Source: Macrostomum hystrix
Taxonomy: Eukaryota; Platyhelminthes; Macrostomidae
NCBI GenBank assembly: GCA_950097015.1
Contig: CATNEN010000003.1
Coordinates: forward strand, 13,063,001-13,127,000
DNA length: 64,000 bases
Direction: 5' to 3'
The notes beneath the pieces were generated by a model. It was not told the origin of the DNA. It saw only the letters and a list, made by a program, of their open reading frames with translations, and ran no database searches. The translations under genes and the position numbers were made by a program. Positions within the stretch are counted from its first letter, which is position 1; the number at the start of each line of letters is the position of its first letter. This document shows positions 12,059-23,800 of this stretch, piece after piece.

Positions 12059-12790
12059 TCTACTTCTCTTCGATCTCATACCAACTTCTCATGACCCTTA
12101 TCTACTTACCATGATCCTTATCTACTTCTCATGACCCTTATCTACTTACCATGATCCTTATCTACTTCTCATGACCCTTATCTACTTACCATGATCCTTA
12201 TCTACTTCTCATGACCCTTATCTACTTCTCATGACCCTTATCTACTTACCATGATCCTTATCTACTTCTCATGACCCTTATCTACTTACCATGATCCTTA
12301 TCTACTTCTCATGACCCTTATCTACTTCTCATGATTCTTATCTACTTCTCACGAATCTTATCCAAATGTCATGGCCTTTATCTACTTCTCATGACCCTTA
12401 TCTACTTACCATGATACTTATCTACTTCTCATGACCCTTATCTACTTACCATGATCCTTATCTACTTCTCATGACCCTTATCTACTTACCATGATCCTTA
12501 TCTACTTCTCATGACCCTTATCTACTTCTCATGACCCTTATCTACTTACCATGATCCTTATCTACTTCTCATGACCCTTATCTACTTACCATGATCCTTA
12601 TCTACTTCTCATGACCCTTATCTACTTACCATGATCCTTATCTACTTCTCACGAATCTTATCCAAATGTCATGGCCTTTATCTACTTCTCATGATACTTA
12701 TCTACTTTTTTATGATCCTTATCTACTTCCCATGATCCTTATCTACTTCTCATTAATCTGATCTACTTCTCATGATCATTTTGTAGTTCT
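12059..12790. repeat. 20/40-nt minisatellite
   Basis: Units of 20 nt alternating between TCTACTTCTCATGACCCTTA and TCTACTTACCATGATCCTTA, giving a 40-nt period. A block including the odd unit TCCAAATGTCATGGCCTTTA appears twice (12361 and 12661), a 300-nt higher-order repeat. Confidence 0.96.
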
Positions 12791-13465
12791 CAGTATCTTC
12801 ATTAAATTATTTTATCATTTTCTCACCTTCTTAAGCCAAGGCTCGCCAAAAACAATGGCGCTTCATAAAAATTAATTAATACTGCTAGCTAGTGCCCCCG
12901 GAACAAAGACGATCTTCGAGAGACAGGTTTCATCCGGAAGAGCGCATTGGTTACGCCATCAACACTCGAAGACCATTCTACTCGTAAAATCACTGCACCC
13001 GAACAAACTTTTCATAAACGAATCTTTTCAACGAATTAGACATAACAGGAAAAATCCTTTAGGTCAAGGATCTATTGGGAAAATTTTCCACCTCATTCCG
13101 GAATATTAAACACACTCGGATGTTATCAACTGATTACATTTTCGTCTAAGGAAACCAACCCAGACCACAAATGAAATCTTGATTTGACGGGAGTAAGTAG
13201 AGTTTTTCAATTAAATATTCTGTGTCCGTTCTGCACACAAAATCAAGCTTGTGACACGTGCGACACACATAAACTCCGCTACTGAAATCACTGCAAAAGT
13301 TTTAATCCTCTACGCTTGAAGAAAATTCCCAACTTTATACTATCCTCTTTTCAATTTTCTGTTCGCGAGTCACTGAATATTAAAGGATTTCATTTTCTTG
13401 AAACACCTGGGTACAACTGTTAAGTAGGATTTTGACTGGAAAACGAGATCCGATATTGTAGAAAC
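12791..13465. other. Unique spacer between arrays
   Basis: No gene, RNA or repeat that I can support. Confidence 0.5.
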
Positions 13466-13960
13466 ATAAAATTGAGGATCTGGGATTGTAGGAATCAAAA
13501 TCTGAGGATAAGGGATTTTAGGAATCTAAATCTGGGGATCTGGGATTGTGGGAATCTAAATCTTGGGATCTGGGATTGTGGGAATCTAAATCTGGGGATC
13601 TGGGATTGTGGGAATCTAAATCTGGGGATCTGAGATTGTGGGAATCTAAAACTGGGGATCTGAGATTGTGGGAATCTAAATCTGGGGATCTGGGATTGTG
13701 GGAATCTAAATCTGGGGATCTGGGATTGTAGGAATCGAAATCTGGGGATCTGGGATTGTATAAATCGAAATCTGGGGATCTGGGATTGTGGGAATCTAAA
13801 TCTGGGGATCTGGGATTGTAGAAATCTAAATCTGGGGATCTGGGATTGTGGGAATCTAAATCTAGGATTGTAGAATCCAAATATGGGGATCTGGGATTGT
13901 AGGAAACTAAATCTGGGGATCTGAAATTGTAGAAATCTAAATTTGAGGATCTGGAATTCG
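13466..13960. repeat. 30-nt minisatellite
   Basis: About 16 units of 30 nt containing GGGGATCTGGGATTGTGGGA. The period is a multiple of three and lacks stops, so long spurious frames appear on both strands. Confidence 0.96.
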
Positions 13961-14399
13961 AATATTAGAATCACTAGGAAACGTTATTAAAACAGACGTT
14001 GAGAACAACAGAATTCCATTTAATTAGTCTTGAAAGACTTGAGACATCGACTCAAAGTTGATAAAATCTATCCTAACTCGAAGGTAAACTCGAAAAACCA
14101 ATATTGTGTGTAGGTATACTATATAGACGTTGATATGGCACATTATGGCATATTATTTAGGTTTACCTAAGCCCAGTGGATTTGGCAGCTATCCAAAGTT
14201 GAGATTATTGTCTTTCCAACTCAACTGTGATCGATAGTTAGCTATATTCCCAAAAATACCAATTAGTTCGCATAGGGGATAATTTCCGTCCGTGTGAGCA
14301 GGTTTTTGACATAGATTGCGCAAAATATCCTATCTTGTTGCATCACACAGTTCTGAACATTAGCAATGCGGGTCAAATGTTTCCTCACTCTGACATACC
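13961..14399. other. Unique spacer between arrays
   Basis: Contains TTGCGCAA at 14316-14323. An open stretch of about 54 codons on the plus strand (roughly 14240-14406) is unfamiliar and has no clear start. Confidence 0.4.
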
Positions 14400-14885
14400 A
14401 TTTTAATACCCTGCTCAACCAAAACTACTCACTCCACCGTCTCACCTGACTCTCACTCTACTCTACTACCTTCGCTCTACTCTGTACCCAATTTCACCCT
14501 ACCTTTCACTCTACTTTCTCCAGAATATCACCCTTCCCCTCTCTCTTGTCTCAACCTACCCCTCACTCTACTCTCAATCTACCCCACACTCTACTCTCAA
14601 CCTACCCCTCACTCTACTCTCAACCTACCCCTCACTCTACTCTCAACCTACCCCTCACTCTACTCTCAACCTACCCCTCAGTCTACTCTCAATCTACCCC
14701 ACACTCTACTCTCACTCTACTCTACTACTCTACTCTCAACCTACCCCTCAGTCTACTCTCAACCTACCTTCCACTCTACTCTCAACCTACCTTCCACTCT
14801 ACTCTCATCTACCCCTCACTCTACTCTTAACCTACCTCTCACCCTACTCTCAACCTACCCCTCACCCTACTATAACCCTAACCCC
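14400..14885. repeat. 23-nt pyrimidine-rich minisatellite
   Basis: Units of about 23 nt containing CAACCTACCCCTCACTCTAC, with degenerate edges. Confidence 0.94.
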
Positions 14886-15575
14886 ACTCTACTGTATTCC
14901 AAATCTTAATCTACTCTTCTAGTCTGCAAGCCTACAAAGAGCGCCAGGTGCAATCTCGAGGGTAGCAAAGATTGCGCAAACACGAGAATGTCTTCACACG
15001 CTCACCTGGTCACACAATGAACAATAAACTGAGAAAAAAAATTTGACTGCATCAAAATATATGAGTAATATTTTCAGACTCAGGCGGTCGTCACAGAGAC
15101 CACGGTAACAAAATTGTTGCGTCAGACATGCCAGCCTCAAACTAGATTTGAATGAGTCGGTTTTAGTAGGATAAATACGAGCTATAAAATTGGCAGTTCA
15201 TTCCCTTTGGGAATATAAACATTTAAAATTAATTATATAGGCGCGAAACTAATGGGTCCTACGAGCAGGCCCAATACTGGTTGATTTTTATTCCTAGAAA
15301 AGTATTTGAAAAGCACGCCTTTATAATAACTCATTGTTGCGCAATTCAGCAATCTAAATTTAGGATTATCATAATAAAACCAGCCTCCCAATCGAGTATC
15401 AGCCGACACGTCAAGTATTGAATGTCTCGATCAGCTGTCATCAACAATCAGCATCGTGTCGAGTAGTTGGGTTCAAGTTTAGATTATATTTCTGCATATT
15501 ACAGCCTTTCGATACATTTGGTGTAGTAGCTAATTAGATTCAGACTACAGTGAATTAATGTGGACTGCCACTTAG
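14886..15575. other. Unique spacer between arrays
   Basis: No recognisable gene. Contains TTGCGCAA at 14972-14979 and 15337-15344. Confidence 0.5.
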
Positions 15576-16890
15576 TCTTGGAGACAGGGTGTCCAATCCT
15601 ACTATCTTGACGATAGCCTGTCCTATCTTGAAGACAGGCTATCACACAGACAGGGTGTCCTATCTTGAAGACAGGCTATCACACAGACAGGGTGTCCTAT
15701 CTTGAAGACAGGCTATCACACAGACAGGGTGTCCTATCTTGAAGACAGGCTATCACACAGACAGGGTGTCCTATCTTGAAGACAGGCTATCACACAGACA
15801 GGGTGTCCTATCTTGAAGACAGGGTGACCATCTTAAAGACAGGGTGTCCATCTTAAAGACAGGGTGTCCATCTTGAAGGCAGGGTGTCCTATCTTGAAAA
15901 CAGTGTGTCCATTTTAAAGACAGGGTGTCCATCTTAAAGACAGGGTGTCCTATCTTGAAAACAGGGTTTCCATTTTAAAGACAGGGTGTCCATCTTAAAG
16001 ACAGGATCACCATCTTGAAGGCAGGGTGTCCTATCTTAGAGACAGGATGTCCATCTTGAAGACAGGGTGTCCATGTTAAAGACAGGATGTCCATCTTGAA
16101 GGCAGGGTGTCCATCTTGAAGACAGTGTGTCCATCTTGAAGACAGGGTGTCCATTTTAAAGACAGGGTGTCTATCTTAAAGACCAGATGTCCTATCTTAA
16201 AGACAGGGTGTCCATCTTGAAGACAGTGTGTCCATCTTGAAGACAGGGTGTCCATCTTGAAGACAGTGTGTCCATCTTGAAGGTAGGGTGTCCATCTTAA
16301 AGACAGGATGTCCATCTTGAAGGCAGGGTTTCCATCTTGAAGACAGTGTGTCCATCTTAAAGACAGGATGTCCATCTTGAAGGCAGGGTGTCCATCTTGA
16401 AGGCAGGGTTTCCATCTTGAAGACAGTGTGTCCATCTTAAAGACAGGATGTCCATCTTGAAGGCAGGGTGTCCTATCTTAAAGACAGGATGTCCATCTTG
16501 AAGACAGGGTGTCCATGTTAAAGATAGGATGTCCATCTTGAAGGCAGGGTGTCCATCTTGAAGACAGGGTGTCCATCTTAAAGACAGGATGTCCATCTTG
16601 AAGGCAGGGTGTCCATCTTAAAGACAGGGTGTCCATCTTAAAGACAGGGTGTCCATCTTAAAGACAGGGTGTCCATCTTAAAGACAGGGTGTCCATCTTA
16701 AAGACAGGATGTCCATCTTGAAGGCAGGGTGTCCTATCTTAAAGACAGGATGTCCATCTTGAAGACAGGGTGTCCATGTTAAAGATAGGATGTCCATCTT
16801 GAAGGCAGGGTGTCCATCTTGAAGACAGGGTGTCCATCTTAAAGACAGGATGTCCATCTTGAAGGCAGGGTGTCCATCTTAAAGACCAGG
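15576..16890. repeat. 20-nt minisatellite with a 37-nt leader array
   Basis: Left part (to about 15830): five copies of a 37-nt unit (GACAGGCTATCACACAGACA plus GGGTGTCCTATCTTGAA). Right part: about 50 units of 20 nt, GACAGGGTGTCCATCTTGAA and variants. The segment from about 16440 is repeated from about 16690. Confidence 0.96.
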
Positions 16891-17495
16891 TCCACTGCAG
16901 CATAAAGAAAGAGTTGGCAATTGTTAATAGCTAATAATAGAAAGAATTACAGTACAGTCTGCATTCTGTATTGTTTACAGAAGTGTTTTCGTTTGTGCAA
17001 AACAATACAAACTGGCATTAATATATTTCGTCAAAGCATGTACGCATTGTACACTAGGTATTTAATTTGAAATAATGCAACAGAAAAGTTTATAACAAAG
17101 CAAACTTAAATTATACGTGCTTCATAAAAAAGCAAACAAAATTAAACAAAGAAAACTGGATACGATAAGAAATTAATTTACAGATTTTGATCGTACTTTT
17201 CTTTCAAGTAGAATACCAAAACTAACTACTGATGTCACTGAGTTCAGTAGGCAGGTAAGAATAGTGTACAAAGTGTTTTTAACAGATATCAAATTAAATA
17301 GTAACATTCTTTTTGTAATAAACACCATAGAAAACATTACAATATTTATCTGCTATTTCTGGTTCAAACATAAATCTTAATAAATAGTTGAATGCATAAT
17401 TCCCACTGATTGGGTCCTTAGATAGCTTAGATAACACTAACCAAACCCAAAGCCAATTAATATTCACTTAAATCCTACAAGAGGCACACAGATTC
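16891..17495. other. Unique spacer between arrays
   Basis: AT-rich sequence with nothing I can support as a gene or element. Confidence 0.5.
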
Positions 17496-20400
17496 GTAAA
17501 TATCTATCCAGATCCCTAAATATCTATCCAGATCCCTAAATATCTATCCAGATCCCTAAATATTCATCCAGATCCCTAAATATCCATCCAGATCCCTAAA
17601 TATGTATCCAGATCCCTAAATATCTATCCAGATCCCTAAATATCCATCCAGATCCCTAAATATCCATCCAGATCCCTAAATATCTATCCAGATCCTTAAA
17701 TATCTATCCAGATCCCTAAATATTCATCCAGATCCCTAAATATCCATCCAGATCCCTAAATATGTATCCAGATCCCTAAATATCTATCCAGATCCCTAAA
17801 TATCTATCCAGATCCCTAAATATCCATCCAGATCCCTAAATATCCATCCAGATCCCTAAATATCTATCCAGATCCTTAAATATCTATCCAGATCCCTAAA
17901 TATCTATCCAGATCCCTAAATATCTATCCAGATCCCTAAATATTCATCCAGATCCCTAAATATCCATCCAGATCCCTAAATTCTATCCAGATCCCTAAAT
18001 ATGTATCCAGATCCCTAAATTCTATCCAGATCCCTAAATATCTATCCAGATCCCTAAATATCCATCCAGATCCCTAAATATCTATCCAGATCCCTAAATA
18101 TCTATCCAGATCCCTAAATATCTATCCAGATCCCTAAATATCTATCCAGATCCCTAAATTCTATCCAGATCCCTAAATTCTATCCAGATCCCTAAATCCA
18201 TCTATCTATACATCTATCCATCTAAACATCCATCAACATCTCTAAATATCCACCCAGATCCCTAAATATCCACCCAGATCCCTAAATATCCACCCAGATC
18301 CCTAAATATCCATCCACACCCCAAAATATCCATCCAGATCCCTAAATATCCATCCAGATCCCTAAATATCCATCCAGATCCCTAAATATCCATCCACACC
18401 CCTAAATATCCATCCACACCCCTAAATATCCATCCACACCCCTAAATATCCATCCAGATCCCTAAATATCTATCCAGATCCCTAAATATCCATCCACACC
18501 CCTAAATATCCATCCACACCCCTAAATATCCATCCAGATCCCTAAATATCTATCCAGATCCCTAAATATTCATCCAGATCCCTAAATATCCATCCAGATC
18601 CCTAAATATGTATCCAGATCCCTAAATTCTATCCAGATCCCTAAATATCTATCCAGATCCCTAAATATCTATCCAGATCCCTAAATATCTATCCAGATCC
18701 CTAAATATCTATCCAGATCCCTAAATATCTATCCAGATCCCTAAATATCTATCCAGATCCCTAAATATCTATCCAGATCCCTAAATATCTATCCAGATCC
18801 CTAAATTCTATCCAGATCCCTAAATTCTATCCAGATCCCTAAATATTCATCCAGATCCCTAAATATCTATCCAGATCCCTAAATATCTATCTAGATCCCT
18901 AAATATTCATCCAGATACCTAAATATCTATACAGATCCCTAAATATCTATCCAGATCCCTAAATATTCATCCAGATACCTAAATATCTATCCAGATCCCT
19001 AAATATCTATCCAGATCCCTAAATATTCATCCAGATCCCTAAATATCTATCCAGATCCCTAAATATCACTCCAGATCCCTAAATATTCATCCAGATCCCT
19101 AAATATCTATCCAGATCCCTAAATATCTATCCAGATCCCTAAATATTCATCCAGATACCTAAATATCTATACAGATCCCTAAATATCTATCCAGATCCCT
19201 AAATATTCATCCAGATACCTAAATATCTATACAGATCCCTAAATATCTATCCAGATCCCTAAATATCCATCCAGATCCCTAAATATCCATCCACACCCCT
19301 AAATATCCATCCACACCCCTAAATATCCATCCACACCCCTAAATATCCATCCAGATCCCTAAATATCTATCCAGATCCCTAAATATCCATCCACACCCCT
19401 AAATATCCATCCACACCCCTAAATATCCATCCAGATCCCTAAATATCTATCCAGATCCCTAAATATTCATCCAGATCCCTAAATATCCATCCAGATCCCT
19501 AAATATGTATCCAGATCCCTAAATATGTATCCAGATCCCTAAATATCTATCCAGATCCCTAAATATCCATCCAGATCCCTAAATATCCATCCAGATCCCT
19601 AAATATCTATCCAGATCCTTAAATATCTATCCAGATCCCTAAATATCTATCCAGATCCCGAAATATTCATCCAGATCCCTAAATATCTATCCAGATCCCT
19701 AAATATCTATCCAGATCCCTAAATATCTATCCAGATCCCTAAATATCTATCCAGATCCCTAAATATCTATCCAGATCCCTAAATATCACTCCAGATCCCT
19801 AAATATTCATCCAGATCCCTAAATATCTATCCAGATCCCTAAATATCTATCCAGATCCCTAAATTCTATCCAGATCCCTAAATTCTATCCAGATCCCTAA
19901 ATATTCATCCAGATCCCTAAATATCTATCCAGATCCCTAAATATCTATCTAGATCCCTAAATATTCATCCAGATACCTAAATATCTATACAGATCCCTAA
20001 ATATCTATCCAGATCCCTAAATATTCATCCAGATACCTAAATATCTATCCAGATCCCTAAATATCTATCCAGATCCCTAAATATTCATCCAGATCCCTAA
20101 ATATCTATCCAGATCCCTAAATATCACTCCAGATCCCTAAATATTCATCCAGATCCCTAAATATCTATCCAGATCCCTAAATATCTATCCAGATCCCTAA
20201 ATATTCATCCAGATACCTAAATATCTATACAGATCCCTAAATATCTATCCAGATCCCTAAATATTCATCCAGATACCTAAATATCTATACAGATCCCTAA
20301 ATATCTATCCAGATCCCTAAATATTCATCCAGATACCTAAATATCTATCCATATCCCTAAATATCTATCCAGATCCCTAAATCCATCTATCTATCCATCT

Positions 20401-20680
20401 ATACATCCATCAACATCTCTAAATATCCACCCAGATCCCTAAATATCCATCCAGATCCCTAAATATCCACCCAGATCCCTAAATATCCATCTACACCCCT
20501 AAATATCCATCCAGATCCCTAAATATCCACCCAGATCCCTAAATATCCATCCACACCCCTAAATATCCATCCAGATCCCTAAATATCCATCCACACCCCT
20601 AAATATCCATCCAGATCCCTAAATATCCATCCAGATCCCTAAATATCCACCCAGATCCCTAAATATCCACCCAGACCCAT
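17496..20680. repeat. 3.2-kb 20-nt minisatellite downstream of METTL3
   Basis: Roughly 160 units of 20 nt (CAGATCCCTAAATATCTATC and variants), the largest array in the window. Some units are 18 nt. A divergent block with CCATCTATCTAT and CATCAACATCTC occurs near 18190 and again near 20380, followed each time by units with CCACCCAGATCCC, so the array consists of at least two long super-units of about 2.2 kb. It ends about 140 nt past the METTL3 stop codon. Confidence 0.97.
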
Positions 20681-20788
20681 TAATTCTCATCAAGACCAAA
20701 AAAGCCTACTATTTAAAACGCATTAGTTCATATTAACAAATTGTCATTAAAAAACTCTATGATAAGCAATCATTAAAGATAAGAAAAC

Positions 20789-20794
20789 TTTATT
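20789..20794 (-). terminator. METTL3 polyadenylation signal
   Basis: AATAAA on the minus strand, 26 nt after the METTL3 stop codon, implying a very short 3'UTR that ends before the 3.2-kb array. Confidence 0.6.
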
Positions 20795-20820
20795 GGAATA
20801 ACAAACCACTATAGACCAGT

Positions 20821-23800
20821 TCAACCCTGCGTCGGTTTAGTAACAACACCGTCGGGATATTTGGCCCGAAATTTGGTCACAACATCCGGATCGATAAGCT
20901 TAACACCGTCCAATTGATTGCCAAGCGTTATCCAATTCGGCTGGACATTGTGCGGCCTGCCGAATAGCTCCAATTTTCTAGTGCCAGGCGCCAGTCGTTC
21001 AATAATGCCATAGATTTCGTCCGGTTTGTGAGACGTAGCGCGAACCTCGCTCACAATGACGTCACAGTCTAAGCCGACGTTGACACTTCTAGGATTGCCT
21101 TTCACACCGATGACGCAATGCTCCTTGCCGTGGTTGAGCCAGTGACCGGTGCGACCCGTGCGGATTATCCGCTGCAGCTGGTTGGTCTTCACCTAGAAGA
21201 AGACAAAGGCTTAGTTGTTTTAGACCAGGCGTCCGGAGTTCTAATCTAAGACCCAATGGGACATAATTAGTGTCTATAAAAATCCGATTGGACCCATTTA
21301 TTGATCATCGAGTGGCGATTAAGATCTCTAAAAGTAATCCAGATCCCTAAATATAATCCAGATCCCAACATGTAATCCATATCCCAACATGTAATCCAGA
21401 TCCCAACATGTAATCCAGATCCCAACATGTAATCCAAATCCCAAAATCTAATCCAAATCCCAAAATCTAATCCAAATCCCAAAATCTAATCCAAATCCCA
21501 AAATCTAATCCAGATCTCAAAATCGAATCCAGATCCCAAAATCTAATCCAAATCCCCAATACGCATTTGAGTTCCTTAAACCCAAATGTTTTTTATAAAC
21601 GAATGCAGATCCTATTAATGTAAACACTTATATGAATAATTAAATCAAGCAAACCAGCAGTCACTAACCCAGATCAGTTCGCCAATGATTCGGTAGCCCC
21701 AGAGACGAAGACAATCTCGCCCAGTCTCGATGGCACGGCCGGTAACCCACAGGAATATATAACCGGAATCCTGCAGGCAGGGTATGTCCAAAGATTTCAT
21801 TTCAACGTCGGACATTGTGCCGTAAGGCAGCTCCATGTGAATGTCCCACGGCGGGTCGCCCATGATGACAGCGAATTTGCCGAGAACTGTCATGTCCAAG
21901 TGGCGAATATCGCATTGAATCCACTGCGGCGGGTATAGGGTGATCTCGTCCTGATAATGCGGCTTCGGAGGAACTGAAATGTTTGTTGGGAGAATGTCTA
22001 TGACCATGCGAATGACCGAATTAGTGAATTGTTTGGTAATTATATCGAAACGTGATCTACAAATCCTTGACGTAAAATCCCATTACCAACTAATCGCTGA
22101 TCTAAAATCCCATTACCAACTAATCGCTGATCTAAAATCCCATTACCAACTAATCGCTGATCTAAAATCCCATTACCAACTAATCGCTGATCTAAAATCC
22201 CATTACCAACTAATCGCTGATCTAAAATCCAATGACTAGCTAATCACTGACCTGAAATCCAATGACTAGCTAATCACTGACCTGAAATCCAATGACTAGC
22301 TAATCACTGACCTGAAATTCAATGACTAGCTAATCCCTGACCTGAAATCCAATGACCAACTAATCCCTGACGTAAAATCCCACGAGCAACTAAATCCCTG
22401 ACCTGAAATCAAATGACCAACTAATCCCTGACGTAAAATCCAATGACCAACTAATCCCTGACCAAAAAACCCTTGACAAAAAAGTCCTGACCTAAAAACG
22501 GTGACTAACTAATCCCTGACCTAAAAACCGGTGACTAACTAATCCCTGACCTAAAAACCGGTGACTAACTAATCCCTGATCTAAAAACGGTGACTAAGTA
22601 ATCCCTGACCTAAAAACCGGTGACTAACTAATCCCTGACCTAAAACCGGAGACTAACTAATCCCTGACCTAAAAACGGTGACTAACTAATCCCTGACCTA
22701 AAAACGGTAACTAACTAATCCCTGACCAAAAAACCCGTGACTAACTAATCCCTGACCTAAAAACGGTAACTAACTAATCCTGACCGAAAAACCCGTGACC
22801 AAAAAGTCTCTGACCTACATGTTAAATCCCATCTGAAGCCAGACATACTCACCAACGATAGCCTTTGAGTCCTTAGCCTTGGGTTTAGCAGATTCAGCCG
22901 CGGCAGCTTTGGCCTCTCTCAAATCGTCAGCGTCAATTTCGTAGTGAACATATTTGCAGGTGTCAATATGAAAGCAGGTGTTGAGAAACGAACAATCACC
23001 TAGAGAGGTGTCAGTGTGACTCTGAATGATGCGGCGAAAGTGCAAGTCCGAGCATCTTTGCGGCGACTCGGCGATTTTGGCACTTCTGCGGGAAGTTTAG
23101 ATTTTTTCTAGGTAATGGGTGGCTTCTGATCAACGCAAACGGACCTTGATCCTTTTAAGTGGGATCTTGATCCTTTAAACTGGGATCTTGATCCTTTTAA
23201 GTGGGATCTTGATCCTTTAAACTGGGATCTTGATCCTTTGAAAGTGGGATCTTGATTCTTTGAAATTGGGATCTTTTCCTTTGAAAGTGGGATCTTAATC
23301 CTTTAAAGTGGGATCTTGATCCTTTAAAGTGGGATCTTGATCCTTTAAAGTGGGATCTTGATCCTTTTAAGTGGGATCTTGATCCTTTAAAGTGGGATCT
23401 CGATCCTTTGAAAGTGAGATCTTGATCCTTTAAAGTGGGATCTTGATCCTTTTAAGTGGGATCGTAATCCACTAAAGTGGGATCTTGATCCATAAAAAAG
23501 GATTTTGATCCTTAATTAAATATATACTGATTCCTATAATATTGTTCTTTATCCCTAAAATAGGGATCACGATTGCAATAACTAAAATCTCGATTCGAAA
23601 CACTGAAAAGCCAATCCTAAATACCGGAAACCCAAAATAAACACAAAAGCCCGTCCTAAAAAGACCGCCGATGGGATAATAATTATTGCTTACCTAGCAG
23701 CAGCAGCTGTTTCGCACTGCTCCCTAGTTTCGTAGTCGCAAAATTTTCTAACCAAAGCGCCATTGCGAGATTTGAATTTTTCAATTCTTTGCAGCTCCAT

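Larger units (their letters stand above)
7111..15344. promoter_or_regulatory. Cluster of TTGCGCAA palindromes (C/EBP-like sites)
   Basis: Perfect TTGCGCAA at 7111, 8443, 11693, 14316, 14972 and 15337, plus TTACGCAA at 10198 and its reverse TTGCGTAA at 10438. All lie in the unique spacers, not in the arrays. TTGCGCAA is the known consensus half-site pair for C/EBP-type bZIP factors. The cluster sits upstream of hunchback and downstream of METTL3. A regulatory role is inference. Confidence 0.4.

Noticed and set aside
13495-13974. Long minus-strand frames such as RFPQSQIPRF repeats
   Set aside because: 30-nt array, open in several frames on both strands.
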